From assembly GCF_002803065.1 (NCBI RefSeq), contig NZ_NNBL01000006.1, forward strand, positions 62,001 to 126,000: a stretch of DNA of 64,000 bases, written 5' to 3'. Below, one piece after another: positions 1 through 8,924 of the stretch. Both the position numbers and the translations under genes were made by a program. How positions within the stretch are numbered: position 1 is the stretch's first letter; each line of letters begins with the position of its first letter. The DNA comes from Streptomyces sp. CB01635. GTDB lineage: Bacteria; Actinomycetota; Actinomycetes; Streptomycetales; Streptomycetaceae. The notes beneath the pieces were generated by a model. It saw only the letters and a list, made by a program, of their open reading frames with translations. It did no database searches and was not told where the DNA came from.

Positions 1-321
1 CTTCCCGGTGCGCGACACGGTGGCCTCGTAGGACGCGCCGCTCTCCTGCTCCTCGAGGGTGAGAGCCTCGGCGCCCTCCACGGCGAAGGTCCAGCCGGGT
101 TCGGCGGCCATGGCTTTGTCGGCGAGGTCGAGGAAGTCGGCGGGGGTGGTGGGCGCGGGGGCTTTCGCCTCTCCCTCCGCCTTCTCCTGCACCTTCGCGT
201 CGGCCTGCTTCGTTGCGGTGGGCCTGGCCGCGTCCGAGCCACCCACCCCCACGCCGCAACCGGCCAACACGACGCACAGGGGCGATATAGCCGTCAGATG
301 TCCCAGACGAAATCTCTTCAC
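1..321 (-). CDS. Lipoprotein, 3' part beyond window
   Basis: Only the first 107 codons lie in the window; the gene runs off the left edge. It starts with GTG at 321, preceded by GAGGAG. The N-terminus is a signal peptide (VKRFRLGHLTAISPL...) ending in a lipobox LAGC, so the mature protein should be lipid-anchored on the outer face of the membrane. After the cysteine comes a charged Ala/Lys/Glu/Pro linker of about 40 residues and then the start of a folded domain (DFLDLADKAMAAEPGWTF). It resembles actinobacterial LppX/LprG-like or DUF lipoproteins in layout, but too little is present to assign a family. The start lies 8 bases after the stop of the small ORF at 330-449. Confidence 0.7.
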   Translation of the reverse strand, partial: MKRFRLGHLTAISPLCVVLAGCGVGVGGSDAARPTATKQADAKVQEKAEGEAKAPAPTTPADFLDLADKAMAAEPGWTFAVEGAEALTLEEQESGASYEATVSRTGK

Positions 322-329
322 TTTGCGGC

Positions 330-449
330 CTACTCCTCGTCCTCGTAACTCTGGAACCAGTGGGTGTCGTACCTGGCGATCGAGTGGGGGTGCGAGCGCT
401 CGGTGAGCATACGGAAGATGAACTCGGCGACGGTGCCGTCGAAGCGCAT
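330..449 (-). pseudogene. 39-codon remnant, C-terminal piece of a lost gene
   Basis: A short reading frame starts MRFDGTVAEFIFRMLTER and ends HWFQSYEDEE. An in-frame TAG lies directly before its ATG (450-452). The Phe/Trp-rich end preceded by FDGTVAEF looks like the last segment of a larger globular protein, perhaps of the SMI1/KNR4 (SUKH) type; that family guess is weak. It sits on the same strand as the lipoprotein gene, 8 bases upstream of it, and could still be co-translated. Beyond 450 the homology-like character stops, and about 40 bases further a remnant of a different gene begins on the other strand. This suggests a junction between two decayed genes. Confidence 0.4.
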
Positions 450-486
450 CTACATCCGGATCTGGTCGCGTCTGCGGCCGTCCGTC

Positions 487-681
487 GACCGGTTCGGGTC
501 CGCCGTCACCGTCGCCGGACTCACCGGGGACGGCGTCGCAGGCCTCGCGATCGGCGCCGAGGGCGAGCACGCGGGCGACGGAACCGTGATGACCGTGAGC
601 GGCGGGACGGGTGCCTCTTACGGGCCCACCGCGCTCGGGACGGCCGCCGGTGCCGGTATCGGTGGCGAACCGACCCGGTGA
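487..681 (+). pseudogene. FG-GAP repeat remnant (3' end of a beta-propeller gene)
   Basis: The frame reads DRFGSAVTVAGLTGDGVAGL and continues AIGAEGEHAGDGTV before ending at 681. This is a standard FG-GAP/integrin-alpha-like blade: FG motif, a loop of the DxxGDG type (here GLTGDG, with the first Asp lost), then AIGAEGE. It strongly resembles the last blade of the intact FG-GAP protein that begins 150 bases downstream (DLTGFGRADL, VIGAAGED). No start codon with a ribosome binding site and no upstream blades are present, so this is the 3' stub of a lost or rearranged FG-GAP gene. Either a duplication of the downstream gene's end or an independent propeller gene could have left it. Confidence 0.55.
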
Positions 682-837
682 CTTACGGGTGATTACCGGG
701 CGATTTCCAGGTGGATTCCAGGTGACGTGCAGCACACCAGCACAACCAGTGACGTTTCCCGATGGTCGATCGCTGGATAGAGCAGCTACCCGCGTGACGG
801 GTGTGGCATTTGTGAACTTATTCGAGGGGTGGGGCAT

Positions 838-3573
838 TTGAGCCCGCGTAATCCGCGTGCGCGCAGATCACATGCGTACAAACCGCTGAGTCTCAAGCGC
901 AGGGCCTGGGTGACGGTGGGGGCCGTCGTCCTCGGTGGCGCGGGCGTGGTGACGTACGCCGTCGCCAGCCCGGAGGCGTCCGGCGGCTCCGGCCCCTCCG
1001 CGACGACTCCGCGGCCGGTCAAGGTGCGCTCCGCCGAACTGAAGGCCGACGGCAGCACCAAGCGGGAGCTCCCGCGCACCGGCACGGAGCCGTTCTCTCT
1101 GGTCGGGGTGACCTGGGACAAGCAGAGCGCCGAGCTCAAGGGCACCGCCCAGGTCCGCACGCGCAGCAGCGTGACCGGGAAGTGGACCGACTGGGTGTCC
1201 GTGAACACGGACTCGCACCTGCCCGACCCCGACACCGCCGAGAGTAAGAACGGCGTGCGGGGCATGTCCGAGTCCCGGTGGGTCGGGCCCTCGGACGGCG
1301 TCGAGGCACGCGTGGTCGCCGCCGACGGGTCGTCGACCGCGCTGCCCAAGGGGCTCACCCTTGCGATGGTCGACCCGGGTGTCACCTCGAAGGAGGCCAA
1401 GGCCGCCAAGACCTCCGCCGCGGCCGGTGGGCCGCAGAACGCGGCGTACACCACCGACCTCGCCGAGTCCCCCTCGCCGTCTCCCTCGGACTCCGCCCCG
1501 GAGAGCCCCTCGCCGTCGGCATCGCCCAGTGACTCGGCTCCGGCCGGCTCCCCGAGCCCGTCGGACTCCGCCTCGGCGAGCGCGAGCCCCAGCCCGTCGC
1601 CGACGCCCACCAAGCCCCCGGCCCCGCCCTCCACGGTGAAGCAGCCGCCGATCATCATGCGGTCGGAGTGGAAGCCGGACACCTCTCTCGCGGTCAACTA
1701 CAGCCCGCCGGAGTACATCGACAAGGTCCAGGCCGCGTTCATCCACCACACCGTGGACGCGAACGACTACAGCTGCGCCGACTCGGCCAAGCTGATCCGC
1801 GCCGACTACGCGTACCACGTGAAGCCGGAGCCGGACGGCAACGGCTGGAAGGACATCGGCTACAACTTCCTGGTCGACAAGTGCGGCCAGATATTCGAGG
1901 GCCGCGAGGGCGGCATCGACGAGCCCGTCCTCGGCGCGCACACGTACGGCTTCAACTCGTACTCGACCGGCATCGCGATCCTCGGCAACTTCGTGGACTC
2001 CAAGCCCTCGCGGGCCGCGATGGAGTCCGCCGCACGCGTCGCCGCGTACAAGCTCGGCCAGTACGGCGTCGACCCGAACGGCTCGGTGAACCTCGTCGCC
2101 GCCGCTGACACCGGCGTCTACAAGACCGGCGAGACCGCGACCCTGCGCACCGTCTCCGGCCACCAGGACGCGTACGCCACCGAGTGCCCGGGCAAGCAGC
2201 TCGAGGACCGGCTCGGCACGATCCGCTCCTTCGCCGCCGGCGCGGGCCGCAGCTCCGCCATCCCCACCGCCGACGTGAACCGCGACGGCATCAGCGACCT
2301 CGTCACCGGCCTGCCCAGCGCCTCCAGCGGCGGCCGCGTCGTCGTCGTGCCGGGCGGCGCGAGCGGCCCCGACAGCGCCAAGAAGATCTCGCTCACGCAG
2401 TCCAGCCCGGGCGTGCCCGGCGCCGGTGAGACCGGCGACCAGTGGGGCGCAGCCGTGGCCACCGGCGACATCAACGGCGACGGCCGCGCCGACCTCGCGA
2501 TCGGCCAGCCCGGCGAGAACGACACCTCCTCGCACGCCGACCGCGGCGCCGTCACCATCCTGTACGGCCCCGCCTTCACCACCGGCGCGCAGATGAACCT
2601 CGACGAGGGCTTCTACGCCAACGGCGCCAAGTACGGCTCCGCCGTGGCAGTCGGCGACTTCAACGCCGACGGCAAGGCGGACGTCTTCGCGTCCTCCACC
2701 GGTACCGGTGGCACCTGGACCGCGCGCTACGCCGAGGGCCAGGAGAGCAGCTCCAACATCACCAGCGGTGACACGGCGCTCTCCTACGAGGACGCCACCA
2801 GCGGCGACTTCAACAAGGACGGCTACGCGGACGTCGCGCTCAACTACCGCGACTCGACATCCATCGGCCGGGTCGTCTGGTTCAAGGGCGGCAGGAACGG
2901 CCTCACCAAGGCCGGCACCCTCACCGTGAAGGGCGGCCGCTCCATCGCCGCCGGCGACATCAACGGCAACGGCGTCGACGACATCGTCATCGGCCAGCCC
3001 TACACCGCCGAGTCCGGTGCGTACGCGGGCGGCCAGGTCACCGCCGTCTACGGCACGGCGGGCACGGGCCTCACCGCCACCGGCGCCAAGGTCATCCACC
3101 AGGCCACCACCGGCGTCCCCGGCTCCGCCGAGTCCGGCGACGCCCTGGGCGCGTCCGTCTCCGTCGGCGACTACAACGCCGACGGCTACGCGGACGTCCT
3201 GGCGGGCGCCCCGAACGAGGACATCACCCGCACCAGCAACCGTTCCAACGCGGGTACGTCGCTGCTGTTCAAGGGCTCGTCGACCGGCCTCACCGGCACC
3301 GGCGCCATCGCCGTATCGCAGGACGAGCCCGGCGTCGCCGGCTCGACGGAGACCAACGACAACCTGGGCTCCGCCGTCTCCCTCACCGACCTGACCGGCT
3401 TCGGCCGCGCGGACCTGGTGATCGGCGCCGCGGGCGAGGACGCGGGCAACGGCACGCTCCTGTACGTCCCGAGCAACAGCACGGGGCTCGGCCTGTCGAC
3501 GTCCAAGTACTACGGACTGACACAGCTCGGCACCGCGACGGGCAACCACCTGGGCACCACGCTGGCGCCGTAG
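838..3573 (+). CDS. Secreted PGRP/N-acetylmuramoyl-L-alanine amidase with FG-GAP repeats
   Basis: A large exported protein of about 911 residues. The TTG at 838 is preferred because GAGGGG lies 8 bases upstream; an in-frame GTG at 829 would leave no room for a binding site. Order: basic N-region and transmembrane signal (WVTVGAVVLGGAGVVTYAVA), a beta-rich N-domain, a Ser/Pro-rich linker (about residues 205-260), a PGRP/Amidase_2 domain starting IIMRSEW with likely Zn ligands in FIHHT and in SGHQDAYATECPG, then seven FG-GAP blades with calcium loops (DVNRDG, DINGDG, DFNADG, DFNKDG, DINGNG, DYNADG, DLTGFG). The expected reaction is cleavage of the MurNAc-L-Ala bond of peptidoglycan outside the cell; the propeller may mediate wall or partner binding. 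Followed by a strong terminator. Confidence 0.88.
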   Translation: MSPRNPRARRSHAYKPLSLKRRAWVTVGAVVLGGAGVVTYAVASPEASGGSGPSATTPRPVKVRSAELKADGSTKRELPRTGTEPFSLVGVTWDKQSAELKGTAQVRTRSSVTGKWTDWVSVNTDSHLPDPDTAESKNGVRGMSESRWVGPSDGVEARVVAADGSSTALPKGLTLAMVDPGVTSKEAKAAKTSAAAGGPQNAAYTTDLAESPSPSPSDSAPESPSPSASPSDSAPAGSPSPSDSASASASPSPSPTPTKPPAPPSTVKQPPIIMRSEWKPDTSLAVNYSPPEYIDKVQAAFIHHTVDANDYSCADSAKLIRADYAYHVKPEPDGNGWKDIGYNFLVDKCGQIFEGREGGIDEPVLGAHTYGFNSYSTGIAILGNFVDSKPSRAAMESAARVAAYKLGQYGVDPNGSVNLVAAADTGVYKTGETATLRTVSGHQDAYATECPGKQLEDRLGTIRSFAAGAGRSSAIPTADVNRDGISDLVTGLPSASSGGRVVVVPGGASGPDSAKKISLTQSSPGVPGAGETGDQWGAAVATGDINGDGRADLAIGQPGENDTSSHADRGAVTILYGPAFTTGAQMNLDEGFYANGAKYGSAVAVGDFNADGKADVFASSTGTGGTWTARYAEGQESSSNITSGDTALSYEDATSGDFNKDGYADVALNYRDSTSIGRVVWFKGGRNGLTKAGTLTVKGGRSIAAGDINGNGVDDIVIGQPYTAESGAYAGGQVTAVYGTAGTGLTATGAKVIHQATTGVPGSAESGDALGASVSVGDYNADGYADVLAGAPNEDITRTSNRSNAGTSLLFKGSSTGLTGTGAIAVSQDEPGVAGSTETNDNLGSAVSLTDLTGFGRADLVIGAAGEDAGNGTLLYVPSNSTGLGLSTSKYYGLTQLGTATGNHLGTTLAP

Positions 3574-3589
3574 GACTGTCCTGCAGAAC

Positions 3590-3637
3590 CTCTCGCCGCG
3601 CGGCTCCCGACACTCTCGGGCGACCGCGCGGCGAGAG
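3590..3637 (+). terminator. Rho-independent-type hairpin after the amidase gene
   Basis: A perfect 14-bp stem (CTCTCGCCGCGCGG at 3590-3603, its complement at 3624-3637) with a 20-base loop begins 17 bases after the amidase stop. No long U tract follows, which is usual in Streptomyces. Confidence 0.75.
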
Positions 3638-3789
3638 CCGTTTCGGCCCCCGACGGTCACGTCCGCTTTGTGCCCGTACTTGCGCCGCCACGCCCGAATG
3701 GGTTACTCACTACCTTCCACGGAGGCGGACCCGACCGCAGGAGGGGGCGGCCGGGCCCGGTTCCGTTCAGGTCCCGGAGATCCCGTGCA

Positions 3790-4347
3790 TCAGACGCGGC
3801 CCCGCGCCCGCCGCGACACGACGGCCCGCAGGATGCGCCGGCCCTCCGTCGACACGTCGAGCGCCTGGCGCAGGCCGCTCGCGCCCCGGCCCGCGAGCAG
3901 CTCAAGGATCCTGACCTGACGCCGAAGTTCGGCCGCCACCAGCGGGGACATGCCGTCCGTGCGGCCCTCGCGCCGGGACCGTACCGAGCCCGCGCCGTCC
4001 TCCATCGTGTCCAGCATGCGGTGGATCTGGAGCGCGCCGACCGAGCAGGCGTCGGCCCACTCGCGCAGCGCGGGCGCCGACGGGGTGTCCGGCACGGCGG
4101 CCAGCATGCGCCGGGCGAGCCCGGACGCCTCGTCCGCGTCGTCGTCCGGCCCGGCCGGGAACGCGGCCCGCGCCTTCGCCAGGCACTCGCCCCACTCCGG
4201 ACCGCCCTCGGCGAGGCTTGCCCACAGCGGGCGCAGCGCCTCGTCGTCCTCAGCGCCCAGCAGCGGCACGCAGCGGTCGAGGCAGGCGAGACCGCTGGCC
4301 GCGAGACCCCGCTCGTCGGCCTGCGCGATCAGCTCCACCAGGCTCAT
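3790..4347 (-). CDS. Conserved hypothetical protein (185 aa)
   Basis: Soluble, Ala/Leu/Arg-rich, with no signal peptide or membrane segment. It begins MSLVELIAQADERGLAASGL with GGAAAGG upstream of the ATG and ends in a basic tail (AVVSRRARGRV). Predicted to be mostly helical; the segment SPLVAAELRRQVRILELLAG reads as a long amphipathic helix. I do not recognise a family. It is followed upstream (same strand) by another uncharacterised gene ending 75 bases before its start, so the two may be co-transcribed. Confidence 0.65.
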   Translation of the reverse strand: MSLVELIAQADERGLAASGLACLDRCVPLLGAEDDEALRPLWASLAEGGPEWGECLAKARAAFPAGPDDDADEASGLARRMLAAVPDTPSAPALREWADACSVGALQIHRMLDTMEDGAGSVRSRREGRTDGMSPLVAAELRRQVRILELLAGRGASGLRQALDVSTEGRRILRAVVSRRARGRV

Positions 4348-4421
4348 GAAGTACGCCCTTTCCCTGCCGACCCGGCATTTCGTCTCTACTGGGCTCTACT
4401 GCGTGCCGGGGCGCAGGAACG

Positions 4422-4931
4422 TCACAGCGGTGCGACGCCGAGCCGGTCCAGGAAGCGGAAGAAGAGCGGCTCGGCGAACGGGTCGGGGTCCTGGCCCAGG
4501 ACGTCGGCGAGCGGACCCTGCTCGACGGTGCGGCCGCACTCCTGCGCCCACGCGACCGCGCGCCGCGCGGCGTCCGCGGGCTCCAGGAAGTAGTCCTCCA
4601 GGGTCAGTTCGTCCGCGGAGAGATATCCGGCCATGGCATCGCGCGCCAGACACGTGGTCCACGCGCCGCTCTCCGGCGCGGCCGCCTCGATGACGACGCA
4701 GTCGCTGTCCATGACGTAGCCGAACAGGGCGGGCGCGCCGGTCTCGGTGGCCAGCGCGTTCATGCTGCCGACGTCGTGGCGCCGGTCCCCGCCGTCCGGG
4801 CACTCCCAGACCTGCCAGCCGTCGGCCCGCCGCTCCAGGAGCGTGAGCCCGTCGCGCGCCCCGCCCAGCGCGTCGAGCTCGGCGAGCGGCCGCTGACTCC
4901 TGGCCACGACGTAATAGCCCCAGTAACCCAT
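4422..4931 (-). CDS. Hypothetical protein (169 aa)
   Basis: The ATG at 4931 was chosen because GGGGGA stands 7 bases upstream; the frame stays open further but without a binding site. The protein begins MGYWGYYVVARSQRPLAELD. It contains WxVWECPDGGDR and a central segment MDSDCVVIEAAAPESGAWTT, and ends FRFLDRLGVAPL. It is acidic and cytoplasmic with no membrane segments. I recall proteins of this kind (MGYWGYxVVARS) as common Streptomyces orphans without known function. It precedes the 185-aa hypothetical gene on the same strand. Confidence 0.7.
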   Translation of the reverse strand: MGYWGYYVVARSQRPLAELDALGGARDGLTLLERRADGWQVWECPDGGDRRHDVGSMNALATETGAPALFGYVMDSDCVVIEAAAPESGAWTTCLARDAMAGYLSADELTLEDYFLEPADAARRAVAWAQECGRTVEQGPLADVLGQDPDPFAEPLFFRFLDRLGVAPL

Positions 4932-5033
4932 GCCGGTGTCCCCCCGGTGCCTTCGAAAGCGGCTGATCTCGGCTCGGGCCGAATACACCACAGCCGTACG
5001 TGGCTCCGCCACCGAAAACACAGATCCGGCGAT

Positions 5034-5723
5034 TCAGGCAGGGAACGGCGCCATCGCGGGCCCGCGCAGAGCCTTCTCGTTCTGCATGCGGGTCAGGGCG
5101 CGGACGAACATGATGGCGGCGACGGCGGCAGCGATGTCGAGCGCGTCGGAGAGCATCAGCATCTCGGTGGCCGTCTTGATCTCGCCGATGCTTTCGGCCT
5201 TGTCGTACTGGCTGCCCGCCAAGCGGCCGATGACATTGCTCACCAGCCACAGCGACCACCAGCTGTTGATGACCTTGCGCGAGTACTTCCGCGGGATCAG
5301 GCCGGCCTCCGGAACGCTGGCGTCCCAGGTGTCGGTGGCGACCTGGCGCGGCGCCCACAGGTTCACGACGGGCACGAACCAGCCCCAGGAGGCCCAGCCG
5401 CGCGACCTGCTGTGCCCGTCGGGCCGGAACACCTCGGCGTTGATGCGCACCCGCCGGAACCACACGATGAAGACGACCGCGGTCGCCACCATGGCACACA
5501 GCTGTGCGACGCCCGCCGCCGAGTACAGCGAGTCGATGCGGTCGGCGTCCGCATCACTGCCCGCCGAGAAGCGCCCGGCCACGAAGTCCGCCGCGAGGCT
5601 GCGCTGCTCGAACCCCACCCACAGCGCGAACAGGTCGATCGCGCCCGTCACCCCCAGCAGCACGACGACAGCCTTCGAGACGCCGACCGGCGACTTGAGC
5701 ACAGGAAAACCACTTTTGGACAC
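5034..5723 (-). CDS. DUF4328-type membrane protein
   Basis: 229 residues starting with GTG, preceded by GGGGGG at a 6-base spacing. About four membrane segments can be seen: near residues 18-40 (VVVLLGVTGAIDLFALWVGF), 70-90, 145-165 and 190-210. Between segments 2 and 3 lie WFRRVRINAEVF and RGWASWGWFVPVVNLWAPRQ, the signature of DUF4328. The P-x-V-N-LW-P segment and the following SWWxLW motif are typical of that family. Function unknown. It stands between the GH20 gene and the small hypothetical gene on the same strand, without overlaps. Confidence 0.8.
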   Translation of the reverse strand: MSKSGFPVLKSPVGVSKAVVVLLGVTGAIDLFALWVGFEQRSLAADFVAGRFSAGSDADADRIDSLYSAAGVAQLCAMVATAVVFIVWFRRVRINAEVFRPDGHSRSRGWASWGWFVPVVNLWAPRQVATDTWDASVPEAGLIPRKYSRKVINSWWSLWLVSNVIGRLAGSQYDKAESIGEIKTATEMLMLSDALDIAAAVAAIMFVRALTRMQNEKALRGPAMAPFPA

Positions 5724-5839
5724 GAGGGACCCCCCACGGGTTCACGGTGAGCCGGTCGCGCGCATCTCCCCAGAGCGCGTCGATCACCGGCCAGCGGAAC
5801 ATACGGTTCAGGCCACCGCGCTGTCCACTGCTAAGCCGC

Positions 5840-7459
5840 TCAGGATCCCAGCCGGTTCGCGAGCGCCACGAACTGCGGCCACGTGAGCGGCGGTTTGCCC
5901 GGATACCAGAGCTTCTGGATCGTGGCCCGCAGCGGCATGCGGATCCCCTGCGCGACCTGCGCCTGCGTCTGCGAGTTCGCCAGGTCGCACCACACGGCGA
6001 ACGTGCCGCCCAGGATCTGGCTGTCGTACTTCGCGGGCACCGGCGTCGTGCCGCGCACGACGAGCGGCGTCCAGCTCTCGTAGATCCGCTGCCCGGTCGG
6101 GTACACGAAGTCGTTGGGCTGACCGAGGACGTAGTAGAGGAACTCGTCGTTGTAGTTGGTCATCTTGCGGCCCTCGGCCAGGTACTCCTCCGGCGGGCGC
6201 GCCCCGATCTCCTTGCCCGTCCAGTAGGCGACCTCCAGGCCCTTGTCGGCCTTGACGACACCGCCCCGGAAGAACCCGTCGTTCCACGCCTTGAGGGAGC
6301 GGTTGAACGGCTTCATCGTGGCGACCCGGTCGTTCAGCCAGCCCGTCGTGAGGTCCTCGACCGTCGCGTTCGCCCCGTACTTCTTCTGGGCGGCGGCCGC
6401 GAGCTGCGGGAAGGACGCCTCGGGGTTCTTCACCGTCAGGGCCTGGTACTCGTCGCCACCCAGGTGCCAGAACGCGCCGGGGAAGAGGGGAGCGTACTCA
6501 CGCAGCAGATCGTCGACGATCTTCGCCGACTCGGGGTTCGAGATGTCGACGGCGCCGCGCGTCGCGACACCTGCCGTGTTCCGCAGCTGGAGCTCCGGGT
6601 GCGCCGCGATCACGGCACCGAGGTGTCCGGGCGAGTCGATCTCGGGGATCACGGTGATGTGCCGCTCGGCGGCGAGCGAGACGATCTCGCGGACCTGCGC
6701 CTTGGTCAGGTGGTCGGGCGAGACGATCTCGGGGTGCGAGTCCGACTGGATACGGAAGGCCTGGTCGTCGGAGAAGTGCAGACCGAACTGGTTGTACTTC
6801 AGGTCGCCGATCTCCCGGATCTGTTCCTTGATCCATCCGACCGTGAAGGGCTTGCGCGCGATGTCCAGCATGAATCCGCGCTGCGGCTTCGCCGGCGCGT
6901 CCTTCACCACGCCCTCCGGCGCGGTCCCCCCGCCGTGCACCTCCTGCTTGAGCGTGCGCGTGCCGTAGAAGACACCCGCGTCACCCGGCCCCACGATCCG
7001 CACCCGGCCGTCCTTCACGGCCATCGTGTACGACTCCGGGTTGCCGCTCCCGCCGAGTGCCAGCTCCACGTCACCGGCGCCGGCCCTGACCTTGCCCGCG
7101 TACTTCAGCTTCAGCTCGCCGGCGATGAGCTTGCCCTCGTCGGAGAGCTTCGCGTCCCCGATGACGACACGGCCGCCGGTGGGGCGCCACCCGGTCCCGC
7201 GCGCCGCCGTGTGCTCGCGCACGGAGGGGATGGTCTGCGGGGTTTTCGACAGGGCGTACGACTTCGAGGGCGAGGGCTCCGCCGAGGTCTGGGCCGAGTC
7301 GGAGGTGGGGGACGCGGACCTTCCGTCGGAGGGGCGCCCGGCACGGGTGGCGTTTGCGCCACCCCCGTCGCCGGCGCAGCCGACGAGGACCATGGTCAGC
7401 GCGACCGTCCCCGCCGTGACAACTCCCGCGCCGACCGTCGATCGACTCCGCGTGCCCAT
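5840..7459 (-). CDS. GH20 beta-N-acetylhexosaminidase, lipoprotein
   Basis: 539 residues. A signal peptide ends in a lipobox (MVLVGC), followed by a Ser/Thr/Pro linker, so the enzyme is exported and lipid-anchored. The GH20 N-terminal domain covers roughly residues 80-185, and the TIM barrel starts at RGFMLDIARKPF. The catalytic Asp-Glu pair is in HLGGDEY (D336-E337). Other barrel landmarks are FGLHFSDDQAFRI, PEIDSPGHLGA and the late WCDLAN. It should release terminal beta-linked GlcNAc or GalNAc from chitin or wall-derived oligosaccharides by substrate-assisted catalysis. It is divergent from the uraD-like gene; no dasR-type site was recognised. Confidence 0.93.
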   Translation of the reverse strand: MGTRSRSTVGAGVVTAGTVALTMVLVGCAGDGGGANATRAGRPSDGRSASPTSDSAQTSAEPSPSKSYALSKTPQTIPSVREHTAARGTGWRPTGGRVVIGDAKLSDEGKLIAGELKLKYAGKVRAGAGDVELALGGSGNPESYTMAVKDGRVRIVGPGDAGVFYGTRTLKQEVHGGGTAPEGVVKDAPAKPQRGFMLDIARKPFTVGWIKEQIREIGDLKYNQFGLHFSDDQAFRIQSDSHPEIVSPDHLTKAQVREIVSLAAERHITVIPEIDSPGHLGAVIAAHPELQLRNTAGVATRGAVDISNPESAKIVDDLLREYAPLFPGAFWHLGGDEYQALTVKNPEASFPQLAAAAQKKYGANATVEDLTTGWLNDRVATMKPFNRSLKAWNDGFFRGGVVKADKGLEVAYWTGKEIGARPPEEYLAEGRKMTNYNDEFLYYVLGQPNDFVYPTGQRIYESWTPLVVRGTTPVPAKYDSQILGGTFAVWCDLANSQTQAQVAQGIRMPLRATIQKLWYPGKPPLTWPQFVALANRLGS

Positions 7460-7786
7460 CAGTGACCGCCCTCCGGTTTCGACAGCAACCTCGAGATCGA
7501 ATTCCGCGTCCTAGGAGGCGACCGTAAGGCCCCGCTCCCCCGACCTCCTGTCCACCACACGCCCCCAAACTCTCCCGTCCGGGTGAAATCGGTGCATCCG
7601 CCAGACAACTCCAAGCCCGGATCGCTAGCGTGTACGCACATCCGTCACACCCTCACCACATGTCCCGTGACACTCCTGACTGACGTCTCGTCCCAGTGTC
7701 AGCCCAGCCACGTCCCACGTCTCGCCGAGGAGCGCACGCTGCCTTCGCACCGTTTCTCCCGCCTCCCCGGGCATGCCGCCATACCG
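7460..7786. other. Divergent intergenic region between GH20 gene and uraD-like gene
   Basis: About 330 bases with no convincing gene. The frame of the uraD-like protein stays open back to 7583, so its start could lie anywhere from 7583 to 7787, but no purine-rich binding site is near any of the candidate starts. No strong inverted repeat or clear -10/-35 pair was recognised. Confidence 0.4.
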
Positions 7787-8386
7787 GTGCAGTGCTCACC
7801 AGGGCATGCGTCGCCGCTGCAGTCGTCCCCGCACGGCCTCACGCGGTTCAACACGCTGCCCGCGACCGAGGCCGAGCGCGCGCTCCTGACCTGCTGCGGA
7901 TCACTCCACTGGGCCTGCCGCCTCGTCGCCCACCGGCCTTACCCGGACCTCGACGCCCTGCTCGCCGCCGCCGACGAGGCGGTCTACGACTTCGCGCCCG
8001 CCGACCTCGACGAGGCCCTGTCCCGCGAGTCGCTCCCCCTGACCCCGCACCGCTCGTACTCCGTCGCGCACACCGCGCTCGGCGCCGCGCACAGCGCGTA
8101 CGAGAGCCGCTTCGGTCACGCGTTCGTCATCTGCCTCGACGGCTACGGGCCCGACGAGGCCCTGGACCAGCTCCTGGCCGGAATCCGGTCACGCCTTGGC
8201 AACGATCCCGAGGAGGAGCGCGTCCTGTCCTGGGACGAGCTGCGACGACTCGCCCGGGGACGACTCGTCCGGCTCGTACGGTCGCTCGATGCCCGGACAG
8301 AGCCCCAGGAAGCGATAGACCCGCAGGAACCAGCGGATTCCGGGCGCCCCGACAGCGCGTCCGATAGCCCGTACGTGGCTGTTTGA
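7787..8386 (+). CDS. uraD: 2-oxo-4-hydroxy-4-carboxy-5-ureidoimidazoline (OHCU) decarboxylase-like protein
   Basis: The conserved part begins GLTRFNTLPATEAERALLTC and contains HRPYPDLDALLAAADEAVYD, YESRFGHAFVICLDGY and a C-terminal helix RRLARGRLVRLVRSLD, the pattern of the OHCU decarboxylase family. The reaction is the last step from urate to S-allantoin. The start is uncertain: GTG 7787 gives 199 residues with a short N-terminal tail, while GTG 7667 or 7583 are also in frame and none has a clear binding site. No urate oxidase or transthyretin-like hydrolase gene is adjacent, so a purine-degradation role rests on the family alone. The canonical catalytic His motif is not sharply identifiable here. 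Confidence 0.75.
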   Translation: MQCSPGHASPLQSSPHGLTRFNTLPATEAERALLTCCGSLHWACRLVAHRPYPDLDALLAAADEAVYDFAPADLDEALSRESLPLTPHRSYSVAHTALGAAHSAYESRFGHAFVICLDGYGPDEALDQLLAGIRSRLGNDPEEERVLSWDELRRLARGRLVRLVRSLDARTEPQEAIDPQEPADSGRPDSASDSPYVAV

Positions 8387-8535
8387 TTGCCTGTTTGATC
8401 ACACCGGCGGCCCCCGGGCGAGCGAGCCGACAACTCGTCGATACGATGACGAGCGGCCGGTGGACCGTACCCGGCCGGGCCCGACCGACAGAGAAGCCGG
8501 CGCGGCCCCAATCCCCGCTCCCGGAGGGTTCTTCC

Positions 8536-8916
8536 GTGCCGGCTGGAACGCTGTACCGCGGCCGGGAAGGCATGTGGTCGTGGGTGGCTCATCGAGTCAC
8601 CGGTGTCCTCATTTTCTTCTTCCTGTTCGTACACGTCCTGGACACCGCTCTCGTCCGCGTCTCCCCCGAGTCGTACGACGACGTCGTTTCCACCTACAAG
8701 ACGCCGATCGTCGCGCTCCTCGAGTACGGCCTCGTCGCCGCCATCCTCTTCCACGCGCTCAACGGCCTGCGTGTCATCGCCGTCGACTTCTGGTCGAAGG
8801 GCCCGCGCTACCAGAAGCAGATGCTCTGGACCGTCGTCGGCATCTGGGTCGTGCTGATGGTGGGCGCGCTGTACCCGGTCCTCGGCCACGCCGTCCGTGA
8901 ACTCTTCGGGAGCTGA
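8536..8916 (+). CDS. sdhC: Succinate dehydrogenase cytochrome b556 subunit
   Basis: 126 residues from GTG 8536, chosen because GGAGGG precedes it by 7 bases; the open frame further upstream lacks any signal. The protein starts MPAGTLYRGREGMWSWVAHR and has three membrane helices: FFFLFVHVLDTAL, ALLEYGLVAAILFHALNGLR and VVGIWVVLMVGALYPVLG. His in AHRVTG and HALNGLR are candidate haem or quinone-site residues. It anchors complex II in the membrane together with SdhD. First gene of sdhCDAB, 8 bases before sdhD. Confidence 0.93.
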   Translation: MPAGTLYRGREGMWSWVAHRVTGVLIFFFLFVHVLDTALVRVSPESYDDVVSTYKTPIVALLEYGLVAAILFHALNGLRVIAVDFWSKGPRYQKQMLWTVVGIWVVLMVGALYPVLGHAVRELFGS

Positions 8917-8924
8917 CGCCAGAC

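Noticed and set aside
868..3660. Very long open frame antisense to the amidase gene
   Set aside because: GC-rich codon bias of the real gene leaves the antisense frame open; no start signal and Arg/Gly/Ala-only composition. The same applies to long antisense frames over sdhA, the MMPL gene, folD and purH.
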